This document shows, piece by piece, positions 44,081 through 51,426 of a stretch of DNA of 64,000 nucleotides (the stretch's first letter is position 1; the number at the start of each line of letters is the position of its first letter). The position numbers and the translations under genes were made by a program. Under the pieces are notes generated by a model. The model was not told the DNA's origin, did not search any database, and saw nothing but the letters and a program-made list of their open reading frames with translations. Source of the DNA: CAYVWB01 sp964455395 (lineage in GTDB: Bacteria > Desulfobacterota > Desulfovibrionia > Desulfovibrionales > Desulfovibrionaceae); the NCBI GenBank assembly GCA_964455395.1, contig CAYVWB010000014.1, positions 14,632 through 78,631 of the forward strand, given 5' to 3'.

Positions 44081-45177
44081 GGGCGCGCGTTCAGTGGGGA
44101 TCCGGGAGAAGCGCGTTTCGTCTGGCGCCCCCGCCGTTCCAGCACGAAACCCACGGCGAAATACCCGGCGAGCAAGGCGAAGAGGGTCCCCGCGACGGCA
44201 AGGCGGGCCCATGTCTCCATGTGGCTTTGTCGCAGATAGCTTTCGATGATCGCCGCCGCGACGAGCAGTGCGCCCACGCCAAGGAAAACCTTGACGGCGT
44301 CCCGACCTGTCTCGGCGAGCCGGCGCATACGGTCCCCGCGGCCGGGGTTGATCACCGCCGCGCCCAAGGCCAGTCCGGCGCCTCCACAGAGGATGATGGC
44401 CGTGAGTTCCGGCACGGCGTGTGGAAGAATCCACGCCCAGTACTCTGCGTGAATGCCTTTGGACGTGTGGATGAAAGTGAATGTTCCCAGTATCATGCCA
44501 TTGTACAGGATGAGCAGGGCTGTCGGCGCGGCGGCAAGAATGCCCACCGCGAAGGAAAGTATGCCCACGGAAAGGTTGTGTTGGAACAGAAAGGACGCGA
44601 AGAGGAATTTTTCGTCGCCGCCGTGGTCTCGTCCGCTCCGCAGATGCTCCAGCAGTTCGGCGCGCGGGGTGCCCGGTAGACGGACTTCCTGTGCGGGAAG
44701 AATGGCGTAGGCGGCGATGGGGTCCACATGGGGCGCGAGGAACCCCAGGACGGCGCCGGCGAAGAAAATGATGGCGGCGAGGCCATGATAGACTCCCATG
44801 CGAGCGACAGTGCGGGGAAAGCCGGTTATCAGGAAGGTGAGCACGCCTTGAATGGGACGGCGCCGCGGCGGTGCGTAAATGACGCCATGTGCGGCTGCGG
44901 CGAGGTCGTTCAGATAGCCCGCCAGGACCGGATCGTCGCCTCGCGAGGCGGTGCGGGCAAGATGGACCGTGACGTGTCGGTACAGGCGGTCCAAGCGGTC
45001 CAGCTCCTCCGGGGAAAGCTTGGCGGGCCCTTTTTTTCTCGCACGCGCCACAAGGCGTTCCAGTTCTTGCCATGCCTCGCGGTTACGGAGTAGGTATTGA
45101 TTGCTGGGAGCATTCAAGCGCCCCGTAGAGGTTGGGTCGGTCGTCAATGCACCGCTTGGCGAGGGCTGGAGAGCCAT
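44023..45177 (-). CDS. SpoIIM-like (stage II sporulation M family) membrane protein
   Basis: A 384-residue protein: cytoplasmic N-terminal region (about 1-105) with LRNREAWQELERLVARARKK, then about six membrane segments (110-355). The SpoIIM/DUF95 core is visible (FLFQHNLSVGILSFAVGILA, then HAVPELTAIILCGGAGLALG). Non-sporulating bacteria carry this family beside RDD, MoxR and DUF58 genes, as here. The last 25 residues (ending PSGPEQSRAISS) are encoded by a 10-bp repeat array and are unlikely to be conserved. It is divergent from the RDD gene with 111 bases between starts. Confidence 0.88.
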   Translation of the reverse strand: MALQPSPSGALTTDPTSTGRLNAPSNQYLLRNREAWQELERLVARARKKGPAKLSPEELDRLDRLYRHVTVHLARTASRGDDPVLAGYLNDLAAAAHGVIYAPPRRRPIQGVLTFLITGFPRTVARMGVYHGLAAIIFFAGAVLGFLAPHVDPIAAYAILPAQEVRLPGTPRAELLEHLRSGRDHGGDEKFLFASFLFQHNLSVGILSFAVGILAAAPTALLILYNGMILGTFTFIHTSKGIHAEYWAWILPHAVPELTAIILCGGAGLALGAAVINPGRGDRMRRLAETGRDAVKVFLGVGALLVAAAIIESYLRQSHMETWARLAVAGTLFALLAGYFAVGFVLERRGRQTKRASPGSPLNARPAPSRTFPSGPEQSRAISS

Positions 45178-45288
45178 GGTCGTTCACCTTGTCGAGCCGC
45201 CGTACAGCGGACTTGGGCGTCGTTGAGCGTTGTATCCTGAAGCATCCCTTCTGGAGGCGGCGCATTTCGCCATCATGAGGATTTCCCG

Positions 45289-46125
45289 ATGCAAGATTCC
45301 CGCGCAATAACCTTCGAGACTCCTGAAAACGTGGAAGTTTCGTACGAACCTGCAGGGCTCGGGTCGAGATTCATCGCCTGGTTCATCGACTCATTCATAC
45401 TCTCTCTTCTGATGCTTGTCATGTTCATCCTTCTTGCCGCCCTTGGAGCGCTGAGTGGTGAGGTGGCTGACTGGTTCGGCGAAGTCGCTTCGGAAGCCAT
45501 CGAAGCGGAGCAGGAAGGGTATGGGGGGGAACTGGTACTGCAAATGTACCTGTGGGGTATTGTGACATTGATAGGCGGCTTGGGCTCCTTCCTCTATTTC
45601 GGGATATTGGAATACGCCATGGATGGCCGTACATTCGGCAAGAAATGGCTTTCACTGCGTGTTGTCAAGACTTCAGGATTCACCTTGGATGCGGGGAGTG
45701 TATTCATACGTAACATTTTCCGCATTGTGGATCAGGTGACGCTGCTGTGGATCGTGCCTATCATCTCTGGAAAATCTCAACGCCTGGGCGATATGGCTGC
45801 CGGAACTGTTGTCATCCGTGACAAACCGCGTACACTTTCGCGAGTGCGTGAGGAATTGCTGCTACGACCGAAAACTTCCATGCGACATCGATTTCAAGGG
45901 ACTCAGCTTGCGAAGTTGGACAAGCCTTTGCTTGAGGCTGTAGAGCAGTTTTTGGATCGGTACGACAGCCTGGAAGAGTCGCAGAAACGCATGCTGAGTG
46001 AGCGATTGGCCCATACCGCCGCAATGCGCATGGGCTTGGAGCCTCCCGAACCTGGGCTCGAGATGGTTTTCCTGGTGGACGCCATGGCGCAACTGTTTCA
46101 GCGACAAGCTGAGAACATGCGGTAA
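45289..46125 (+). CDS. RDD-family membrane protein
   Basis: A 278-residue protein. The RDD domain occupies about residues 18-165, with LGSRFIAWFIDSFILSL (the Arg and Asp of the name), DGRTFGKKWLSLRVV and QRLGDMAAGTVVIRD. About 110 C-terminal residues are soluble and helical. DNA composition is lower in GC than in the flanking operon. It is divergently paired with the SpoIIM-like gene. Confidence 0.9.
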   Translation: MQDSRAITFETPENVEVSYEPAGLGSRFIAWFIDSFILSLLMLVMFILLAALGALSGEVADWFGEVASEAIEAEQEGYGGELVLQMYLWGIVTLIGGLGSFLYFGILEYAMDGRTFGKKWLSLRVVKTSGFTLDAGSVFIRNIFRIVDQVTLLWIVPIISGKSQRLGDMAAGTVVIRDKPRTLSRVREELLLRPKTSMRHRFQGTQLAKLDKPLLEAVEQFLDRYDSLEESQKRMLSERLAHTAAMRMGLEPPEPGLEMVFLVDAMAQLFQRQAENMR

Positions 46126-46224
46126 GAGTGGCTTGGGCGACGTTCGCGTTCTGATATGTGCGCATTGCATGGGTGTATATCCACCGCGCAGTGGGCCGCT
46201 TCCACTGGAGCTGCGCCCCACCTG

Positions 46225-46281
46225 AAAAAACACAGGGCTCAACCGGCGTTGCGTCCCGGTTTCGTGTGAGCTCGAACCCTG
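46225..46281 (-). terminator. Rho-independent terminator of the glycosyltransferase-cbiK operon
   Basis: On the minus strand an outer stem CAGGGTTC/GAGCCCTG encloses an inner stem AACCGG/CCGGTT. TGTTTTTTC follows at once. It lies about 105 bases after the cbiK stop. Confidence 0.75.
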
Positions 46282-46321
46282 CTGGCGCTCCCGACATCAA
46301 ACGCACGCGACCATGTACAGC

Positions 46322-46341
46322 AAAGTGGTACAGTATACCGC
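46322..46341 (-). repeat. Third, diverged copy of the 20-mer found at 50547 and 50650
   Basis: On the minus strand GCGGTATACTGTACCACTTT. It matches the 20-mer CGGTTTACTGTACCACATGC at 16 of the 18 positions that can be aligned. It lies downstream of cbiK in the opposite orientation to the two copies near 50.6 kb. Confidence 0.6.
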
Positions 46342-46355
46342 TTGAATGTGGGGAG

Positions 46356-46501
46356 CGCAAACCAGCCGCCTGAGTCCCGACAGAGTCATGAACTCCGAAG
46401 CGCTGACATCGCTGCGTGCAAGTGGGTTATCCAGATGTCGGCCAAAGCCGGATTCTGCAATGCGGAACGCATCACCGGCGCACATCGCAAACCAGCCGCC
46501 T
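46356..46501. repeat. 16-bp direct repeat, one copy in cbiK and one beyond its stop
   Basis: CGCAAACCAGCCGCCT at 46356-46371 (non-coding, after the cbiK stop) and at 46486-46501 (inside cbiK), 130 bases apart. Confidence 0.7.
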
Positions 46502-47201
46502 CGATGCGCGACTGCCACGAACCCGCATGCGCACCCACCATGTCGTGCTGCACATGCGCACCCACCACCGCCAGAAGCGGCGTCAGCCACACCGTCTCCA
46601 CGCCGGCGGCGCGCAACTCCTCCAGCACGGGCTCCAGCGGCGCGGAGCCATCAAGCGTGCGCAACACCAGCAGCGGGTCGCGCGCGCGCAAAGCCGACGC
46701 CAGGGACGCGTACACCGAATCGCCGGGATGCCACGCGCCGTGACCCATCAGCAGGACAGCCTCGTTCGGCAGACGCTCCGTCGGCAAATGGCCCGCCACC
46801 GCGTCAGCGGCGCGCTCCACGTCCGCAGGGGCAGCCAGCAACGGCGCGCCCAACGCCACGCGCATCGCGCCGGTTGCAGCCCTCTCCTCCACGGCGGCGC
46901 GCAAGTCCTCATACTCCTTGCCGGGAATGACATGGAGCGACTGCACAGCCACGCGCTGGAACCGCTCGAAACGGAAGCGGTCCAATGCTTTGCGGACAGA
47001 ATCCGTCTTCTTGCCCTCGCCAGCGAGACGCTCCCGGATGATCCCGGACGTGAACGCCCAGCGTACCGACGCGCCGGGAAAAGCAGCGCGCACCTTGGCT
47101 TCGAAGCCGCCCAGCAACCGATGCGCCAGTGGTTCGCTGGAGCCGAACGCCGCAATGAGCACGCCCTCGCGGAGGGGAGGATGGCTCTCGTCGTGCGTCA
47201 T
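46386..47201 (-). CDS. cbiK: Sirohydrochlorin cobaltochelatase, CbiK type
   Basis: Inserts cobalt (or iron) into sirohydrochlorin for cobalamin, sirohaem and related haem synthesis. The 271-residue protein has the class II chelatase pattern: LIAAFGSSEPLAHR at the start, SLHVIPGKEYEDL, LLMGHGAWHPGD and VGAHVQHDMVG. The last two supply the His ligands. There is no signal peptide, so it is the cytoplasmic form; Desulfovibrio also has a periplasmic CbiK. The ATG overlaps the stop of the glycosyltransferase gene (ATGA). Confidence 0.9.
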   Translation of the reverse strand: MTHDESHPPLREGVLIAAFGSSEPLAHRLLGGFEAKVRAAFPGASVRWAFTSGIIRERLAGEGKKTDSVRKALDRFRFERFQRVAVQSLHVIPGKEYEDLRAAVEERAATGAMRVALGAPLLAAPADVERAADAVAGHLPTERLPNEAVLLMGHGAWHPGDSVYASLASALRARDPLLVLRTLDGSAPLEPVLEELRAAGVETVWLTPLLAVVGAHVQHDMVGAHAGSWQSRIEAAGLRCAPVMRSALQNPALADIWITHLHAAMSALRSS

Positions 47202-47962
47202 CGCCGCCTGCTACGGAACAGTTCCTTCGCCATGAGTTTGGCGAAATCCCACATGGCTTTCGAGCCGAACTTGGATTCCCCCACCTCACGACGGTGAAAT
47301 ACGTAGGGCGTTTCCTCCAGACGCACAGGGCGCGGAGAAGCCGCGATCAAGTCCAGAAAAATCTTGAACCCTTCACCGCTGAGATTGGGGCGGACCTCTT
47401 CGTAAAAGGTGCGCGGCAGCAGCATGAAGCCGGCTTGCGGATCCGTGACCTTCACCCCCATGGCCATGCGCGCCATCCAGCACGCGACTCGGCTCGTGGC
47501 GAGCCGCAGCGGCGACCACTGCTTGTCCATCACGCTGCCGTCCATGTAACGGCTGGCGGAGACGATGTCCGCGCCGGTGGTCTGCAGCGTGGCGTACATC
47601 TGGGGAATGACGGCGGGGTCGTGTTGCAGATCCGCGTCCATGACGCCAACCACGGGGGCGCGCGCCGCGTCGAAACCGCGCCGGCACGCGGAGGCGATGC
47701 CCCGTTCGTTCCTTCGATGAATGACGCGCAAGGCGGAGTCCCTTGCCCCCATCTCGGCGACCAGCGCCGCCGTGCCGTCCGGGGAATCGTCGTCCACCAC
47801 GATGGCTTCCCAGGCGATCGTCCCATCGAGCGCCTCGTGCAATCGCGCCGCCAGCACGGGGATGTTCTCCCGCTCGTTGTACGTGGGGATGACCATGGAA
47901 ATGGCTGGCGTCGGCGAACCGGGGCCGGCGGCCTCCGACGGGGGGGTGTCCTGGGGTGGCAT
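47198..47962 (-). CDS. Polyprenol-phosphate mannosyltransferase-like GT2 enzyme
   Basis: A 254-residue family 2 glycosyltransferase of the DPM1 type. It has AISMVIPTYNERENI, the nucleotide-binding VVDDDSPDGT and the catalytic VMDADLQHDP. GFKIFLDLIAAS is diagnostic of dolichol/undecaprenol-phosphate sugar transferases. There is no C-terminal membrane domain. The chosen ATG (47962) has AGGAG ten bases before it; a TTG 30 bases upstream is possible. The pairing with cbiK is by overlap and has no obvious metabolic logic. Confidence 0.9.
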   Translation of the reverse strand: MPPQDTPPSEAAGPGSPTPAISMVIPTYNERENIPVLAARLHEALDGTIAWEAIVVDDDSPDGTAALVAEMGARDSALRVIHRRNERGIASACRRGFDAARAPVVGVMDADLQHDPAVIPQMYATLQTTGADIVSASRYMDGSVMDKQWSPLRLATSRVACWMARMAMGVKVTDPQAGFMLLPRTFYEEVRPNLSGEGFKIFLDLIAASPRPVRLEETPYVFHRREVGESKFGSKAMWDFAKLMAKELFRSRRR

Positions 47963-48695
47963 GGCGTGCGATCTCCTGCGCTCAGTTGACAAGTGGACGT
48001 ATGCTTACACCTGCGACGACAAGGCCCGTTGAGTTCTTTGTGAGGGCGAGGGGACGGAAACCTTGTCGGCGTGCGTGCGCTCCATGCGTATCCCGTCTCG
48101 CCATGGGCCGTGTGTGTCCGCGCATGGTGCGCCGTGGGTCGGGGTTCAAGAGATGGCGGCGGCTTGTCAGGCCCACGCGAGCGCGACTTCTGGACGCTCC
48201 CCGCCCCGCGCGAGTCGGGAAAGACAACGCGCCCGACGTCAAAGCGTGATGGCGTCCCGGATGGGCGGCTTTCGTGGCGCAGCGCCGCATCGATCGCGCC
48301 GGCGCGCTGAATCCGTTCATGGAGTCGGCGCTCCTGGGGCTCCATACGGAACCTGCATGGTGTTCAAGGCCGCCAAGCGGCCTCCGCTGCGTTTCGGCGA
48401 TCATCTGCATGAAATTGCGACCAGAATATGGATAGCTGAGAGTTCCGGAAAGGACAAGCCCCAGCCAGTATCGCGTGCGTGTCGCCTAGTCGTGGTCGCG
48501 CGTCGAGGCCCGCCGGACCGGTTGCGTCAGTCACGATGCCCTGCGCTTGCCCCGCGGAGCATGCCGTTATTCCTGGCGGGATGGATTCGGACAAGCCATC
48601 ACTCCCGCTCCACGTCATTGACGATTTGATGAAATGTACGCGTCGGGACCCTTGCAGCTCTTTTGCTTGCTGACGCTCTGTGATAGGTGACGGTC
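47963..48695. other. 733-base spacer between the divergent GT2 and PilB genes
   Basis: No supported gene. Open frames on both strands give Arg/Pro/His-rich translations without family features. No tRNA, terminator or clear promoter was recognised. Such a long spacer is unusual in this gene-dense window. Confidence 0.55.
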
Positions 48696-50492
48696 ATGCA
48701 GCAACCTCCTCAATCGCCCCAGCCACCCCCATCGCCCCGCAATCCCATGCTTTCCCCCGAGGAAAGCGCCGCCCGCCGTCGACCTGCGCGCGGCGCTCCG
48801 GCGCATCGGCCCCGCAAGCTTCTGGGGCAGATGCTGCTGGAGGAGAACCTCATCACCGCCGAACAGCTGGAGACGGCGCTGCGCGAGCAGAAGAACTACG
48901 GTCTCAAGCTCGGGCAGTATCTCATTCAGCGCAACCTGGTGGACGAGCACGACATCGTGCGTCTGCTCGCCATTCAGCTGAAGGTGGAGCGGTACGACAA
49001 GGAGCGTTTCCCGACGGACGCGGGCATCGCCGCGCAGGTGCCGGAGGCCATTGCGCACAAGCACCTGCTGGTGCCGCTGAAGAAAGAAGGTTCTTTGCTC
49101 TGGCTGGGCATGATGGATCCCACGGATCTGGAAGCCGTGGATGCGGTGATGAAGACCTCCGGCCTGGACGTGGAGCCCGTCATCTGCACGGAGCAGGAAT
49201 ACGTCACCCATTTTTACGGGGTGTACGGACGCATGCTGGAAGGCATCGCCGACGTGGAAGTGGAGCAGGATAATCCCATCACGGTGGAGGACTCCACATT
49301 CACCATCAGTTCATTGCAGTACATGGCGGAGGATGCGCCAGTCGTGAAGCTGGTGAACTCCACGCTGGTGCAGGCGTTGGAGCGGGGCGCAAGCGACATC
49401 CACATCCAGCCAAAATACGACACCGTGTTGTTGCGCTTTCGGGTGGACGGCAAGCTGGAGGAAGCCCCCGCGCCGCCGAAGGCCTTTTTCCTGCCCTTCA
49501 TCAGCCGCATCAAGTTGCTGTCCAACATGGATATTTCCGTTTCGAGAGTGCCGCAGGACGGACGTTTCACCTACCGCACCCGAGACAAGGAGATCAGCGT
49601 ACGGACTTCGACCATTCCCACCATCTTCGGCGAAAAGGTGGTGATGCGTTTGCTGAACCAGTCCAACGAGGTGTTGACGTTCAGCCAGCTCGGCATGAGC
49701 GAGCGTGAAGTGCGCATTCTGGAGAAGGCTGCGTTGCGGCCCTATGGCATGGTGCTGGCCACCGGTCCCACGGGCAGCGGCAAGACCACGCTGTTGTACT
49801 CCTTGCTGAGCCGTCTCAACAAGGTGGACGTGAACATCGTCACCTTGGAAGACCCCGTGGAGTACCGGGTGGAGAACATCTGCCAGATCCAGCTGAACCG
49901 CAAAGCTGGGATGACCTTCGCATCCGGGTTGCGCAGCGTGCTCCGCCAGGATCCGGACATCATCATGGTGGGCGAGGTCCGCGATCTGGAGACGGCGGAT
50001 ATCGCCATCAAGTCCTCCCTGACTGGTCACAAGGTGCTCTCGACGCTGCATACGAACAACGCCGCCGACACCATTACCCGTCTTGTGGAGATGGGCATCG
50101 AGCCTTTCCTGGTGGCTTCCACGCTGCTCGTCTCCATTGCGCAGCGGCTTGTGCGTCGGGTGTGTGGGGACTGCGCGGAAGAATATCCCGTCACCGAGCG
50201 GATGTACAAAGTGATGGGCGTGAAGCCCGGCGAAGCGTTGACGGCCAAGCGCGCCAAGGGATGTCGCAAGTGCGGGCAGTCCGGTTACCGAGGCCGCGTG
50301 GGTGTTTACGAGATTCTGGAGATCGACGAGATGGTGAAGGATCTCATCATCCAGCGGGCATCGGCGCATCAGATCCGCAGCGCTGCAGTGAAAGCCGGTT
50401 CGCTGGTGACCCTGCGGCAGAATGCGGCGATCAAAGTGCTGGAAGGGGAGACGACCTTCGAGGAGTACATGACGATCGCGTTCGAATCGTAG
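48696..50492 (+). CDS. PilB/GspE-family secretion/pilus assembly ATPase
   Basis: A 598-residue hexameric ATPase for type IV pilus or type II secretion. The N-terminal MshEN-like domain (about 42-180) contains LLGQMLLEENLITAEQLETA. Walker A is GPTGSGKTT (357-365), the Asp box is VTLEDPVEYR, Walker B is DIIMVGEVRD and the His box is STLHTNNA. The zinc motif is CGDC...CRKCG. AGGTGA five bases before ATG 48696 favours that start over GTG 48687. The Arg of the MshEN RLG motif is Leu here, so c-di-GMP binding is uncertain. No pilC, pilT or pilin gene is nearby. Confidence 0.93.
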   Translation: MQQPPQSPQPPPSPRNPMLSPEESAARRRPARGAPAHRPRKLLGQMLLEENLITAEQLETALREQKNYGLKLGQYLIQRNLVDEHDIVRLLAIQLKVERYDKERFPTDAGIAAQVPEAIAHKHLLVPLKKEGSLLWLGMMDPTDLEAVDAVMKTSGLDVEPVICTEQEYVTHFYGVYGRMLEGIADVEVEQDNPITVEDSTFTISSLQYMAEDAPVVKLVNSTLVQALERGASDIHIQPKYDTVLLRFRVDGKLEEAPAPPKAFFLPFISRIKLLSNMDISVSRVPQDGRFTYRTRDKEISVRTSTIPTIFGEKVVMRLLNQSNEVLTFSQLGMSEREVRILEKAALRPYGMVLATGPTGSGKTTLLYSLLSRLNKVDVNIVTLEDPVEYRVENICQIQLNRKAGMTFASGLRSVLRQDPDIIMVGEVRDLETADIAIKSSLTGHKVLSTLHTNNAADTITRLVEMGIEPFLVASTLLVSIAQRLVRRVCGDCAEEYPVTERMYKVMGVKPGEALTAKRAKGCRKCGQSGYRGRVGVYEILEIDEMVKDLIIQRASAHQIRSAAVKAGSLVTLRQNAAIKVLEGETTFEEYMTIAFES

Positions 50493-50800
50493 TGGATTCT
50501 CCTGGATCGTGGGGTCATTGGGCGTCTGTTGTTGGGGAAAATCAAACGGTTTACTGTACCACATGCGTTTATGATTGGAGAAGGTCCTTCGACGCCCCTG
50601 GCTCATGAACACAAGGACAGGACGGCGCGTCTCCCATTGCACATTCAATCGGTTTACTGTACCACATGCAAGTAAATGAAGGCGCATACCCTTGCAAGAA
50701 GCGGTCGCCCTGGGATAGTTGGCAAGCGCAATGTGGTCATATCTATACGTGGTGATGCAAAACGACATCGTCGCACGACTTCCGAGCAGGTGTACTTATA
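50493..50800. other. Non-coding spacer with repeated 20-mers before the winged-helix gene
   Basis: No gene. It holds two identical 20-mers (50547-50566, 50650-50669). GC content falls towards the winged-helix gene. AGGTG at about 50788 is the ribosome binding site of that gene. Confidence 0.6.
50547..50669 (+). repeat. Pair of identical 20-bp direct repeats, 103 bases apart
   Basis: CGGTTTACTGTACCACATGC at 50547-50566 and 50650-50669. With one mismatch the match extends to TCAA upstream. Each contains GGT...ACC, a partial dyad. A third diverged copy lies at 46322-46341 on the other strand. They could be operators of the adjacent winged-helix gene or ends of a lost element. Confidence 0.75.
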
Positions 50801-51157
50801 ATGAAGCTCTCTTCATACGAAATGATGACATTGTTGAAAGATGCATTGTCAACTATGGATGCCTATAGCCGTCAGTATTCGAGGGCTATTACGGTCATGC
50901 ATACCGTTGTGTTTCTCCAGCTCGCATTACTGACAAGTGATAAAGAGAGTGAAAAAGTATTCGAGCAAGATCTGTACAATTCACTTGGATTCACGCAAAT
51001 GTCTGTCAATAGGGCGACAACATCTTTGTTGCAAATTCATCTTATCCATCGAGAGCGAGAATTGAAGCATCCGCGACGTAATATATTGACTATTACACAA
51101 GAAGGGCGATCGCTGCTTGAAAACCTGAAGAAAAACGACGTAACCCTCTCATCATGA
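50801..51157 (+). CDS. Small winged-helix (MarR-like) protein of low GC
   Basis: A 118-residue protein. Residues about 58-100 fit a winged helix: LYNSLGFTQMSVNRATTSLL as the recognition helix region, then a wing HPRRNILTITQEGR. The DNA is distinctly AT-richer than its neighbours and uses AT-ending codons, suggesting acquisition. It stands alone between pilB and recJ (convergent). Repeated 20-mers upstream are plausible operators (inference). The exact family is not certain. Confidence 0.7.
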   Translation: MKLSSYEMMTLLKDALSTMDAYSRQYSRAITVMHTVVFLQLALLTSDKESEKVFEQDLYNSLGFTQMSVNRATTSLLQIHLIHRERELKHPRRNILTITQEGRSLLENLKKNDVTLSS

Positions 51158-51426
51158 CTATGCTTTTTGCGGAGGGTCTTTACGATGCTGCGGAGCATTG
51201 CATGGCCGCCGCACTGTGTGGTGTTGGTTTGCATGTATGCAGTATGCGGGCTGCGCATGTTTTTTGCGTCTTGTAAGAACCCTGGTGGGCTCGCCAGCAA
51301 GCCCTTGACCCGGCACAAGCCGTCGTAACGGCGCCCCTCGCACAGCTTTCGCCCTATGATGAAAGGAGCGTCTTCGCAAGCTACTCGAATCCGGTACGCG
51401 GTACCGTTAGAATTCCAGCGTACACT

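Noticed and set aside
46225..46281. c-di-GMP riboswitch (GGGACGCAA resembles the GEMM core)
   Set aside because: The conserved flanking elements are missing, the position is 3' of cbiK, and nested stems followed by six T fit a terminator.
48063..48629. Gene of 188 residues in the spacer before pilB
   Set aside because: Arg/Pro/Ser-rich translation without motif, no ribosome binding site, atypical codon use.
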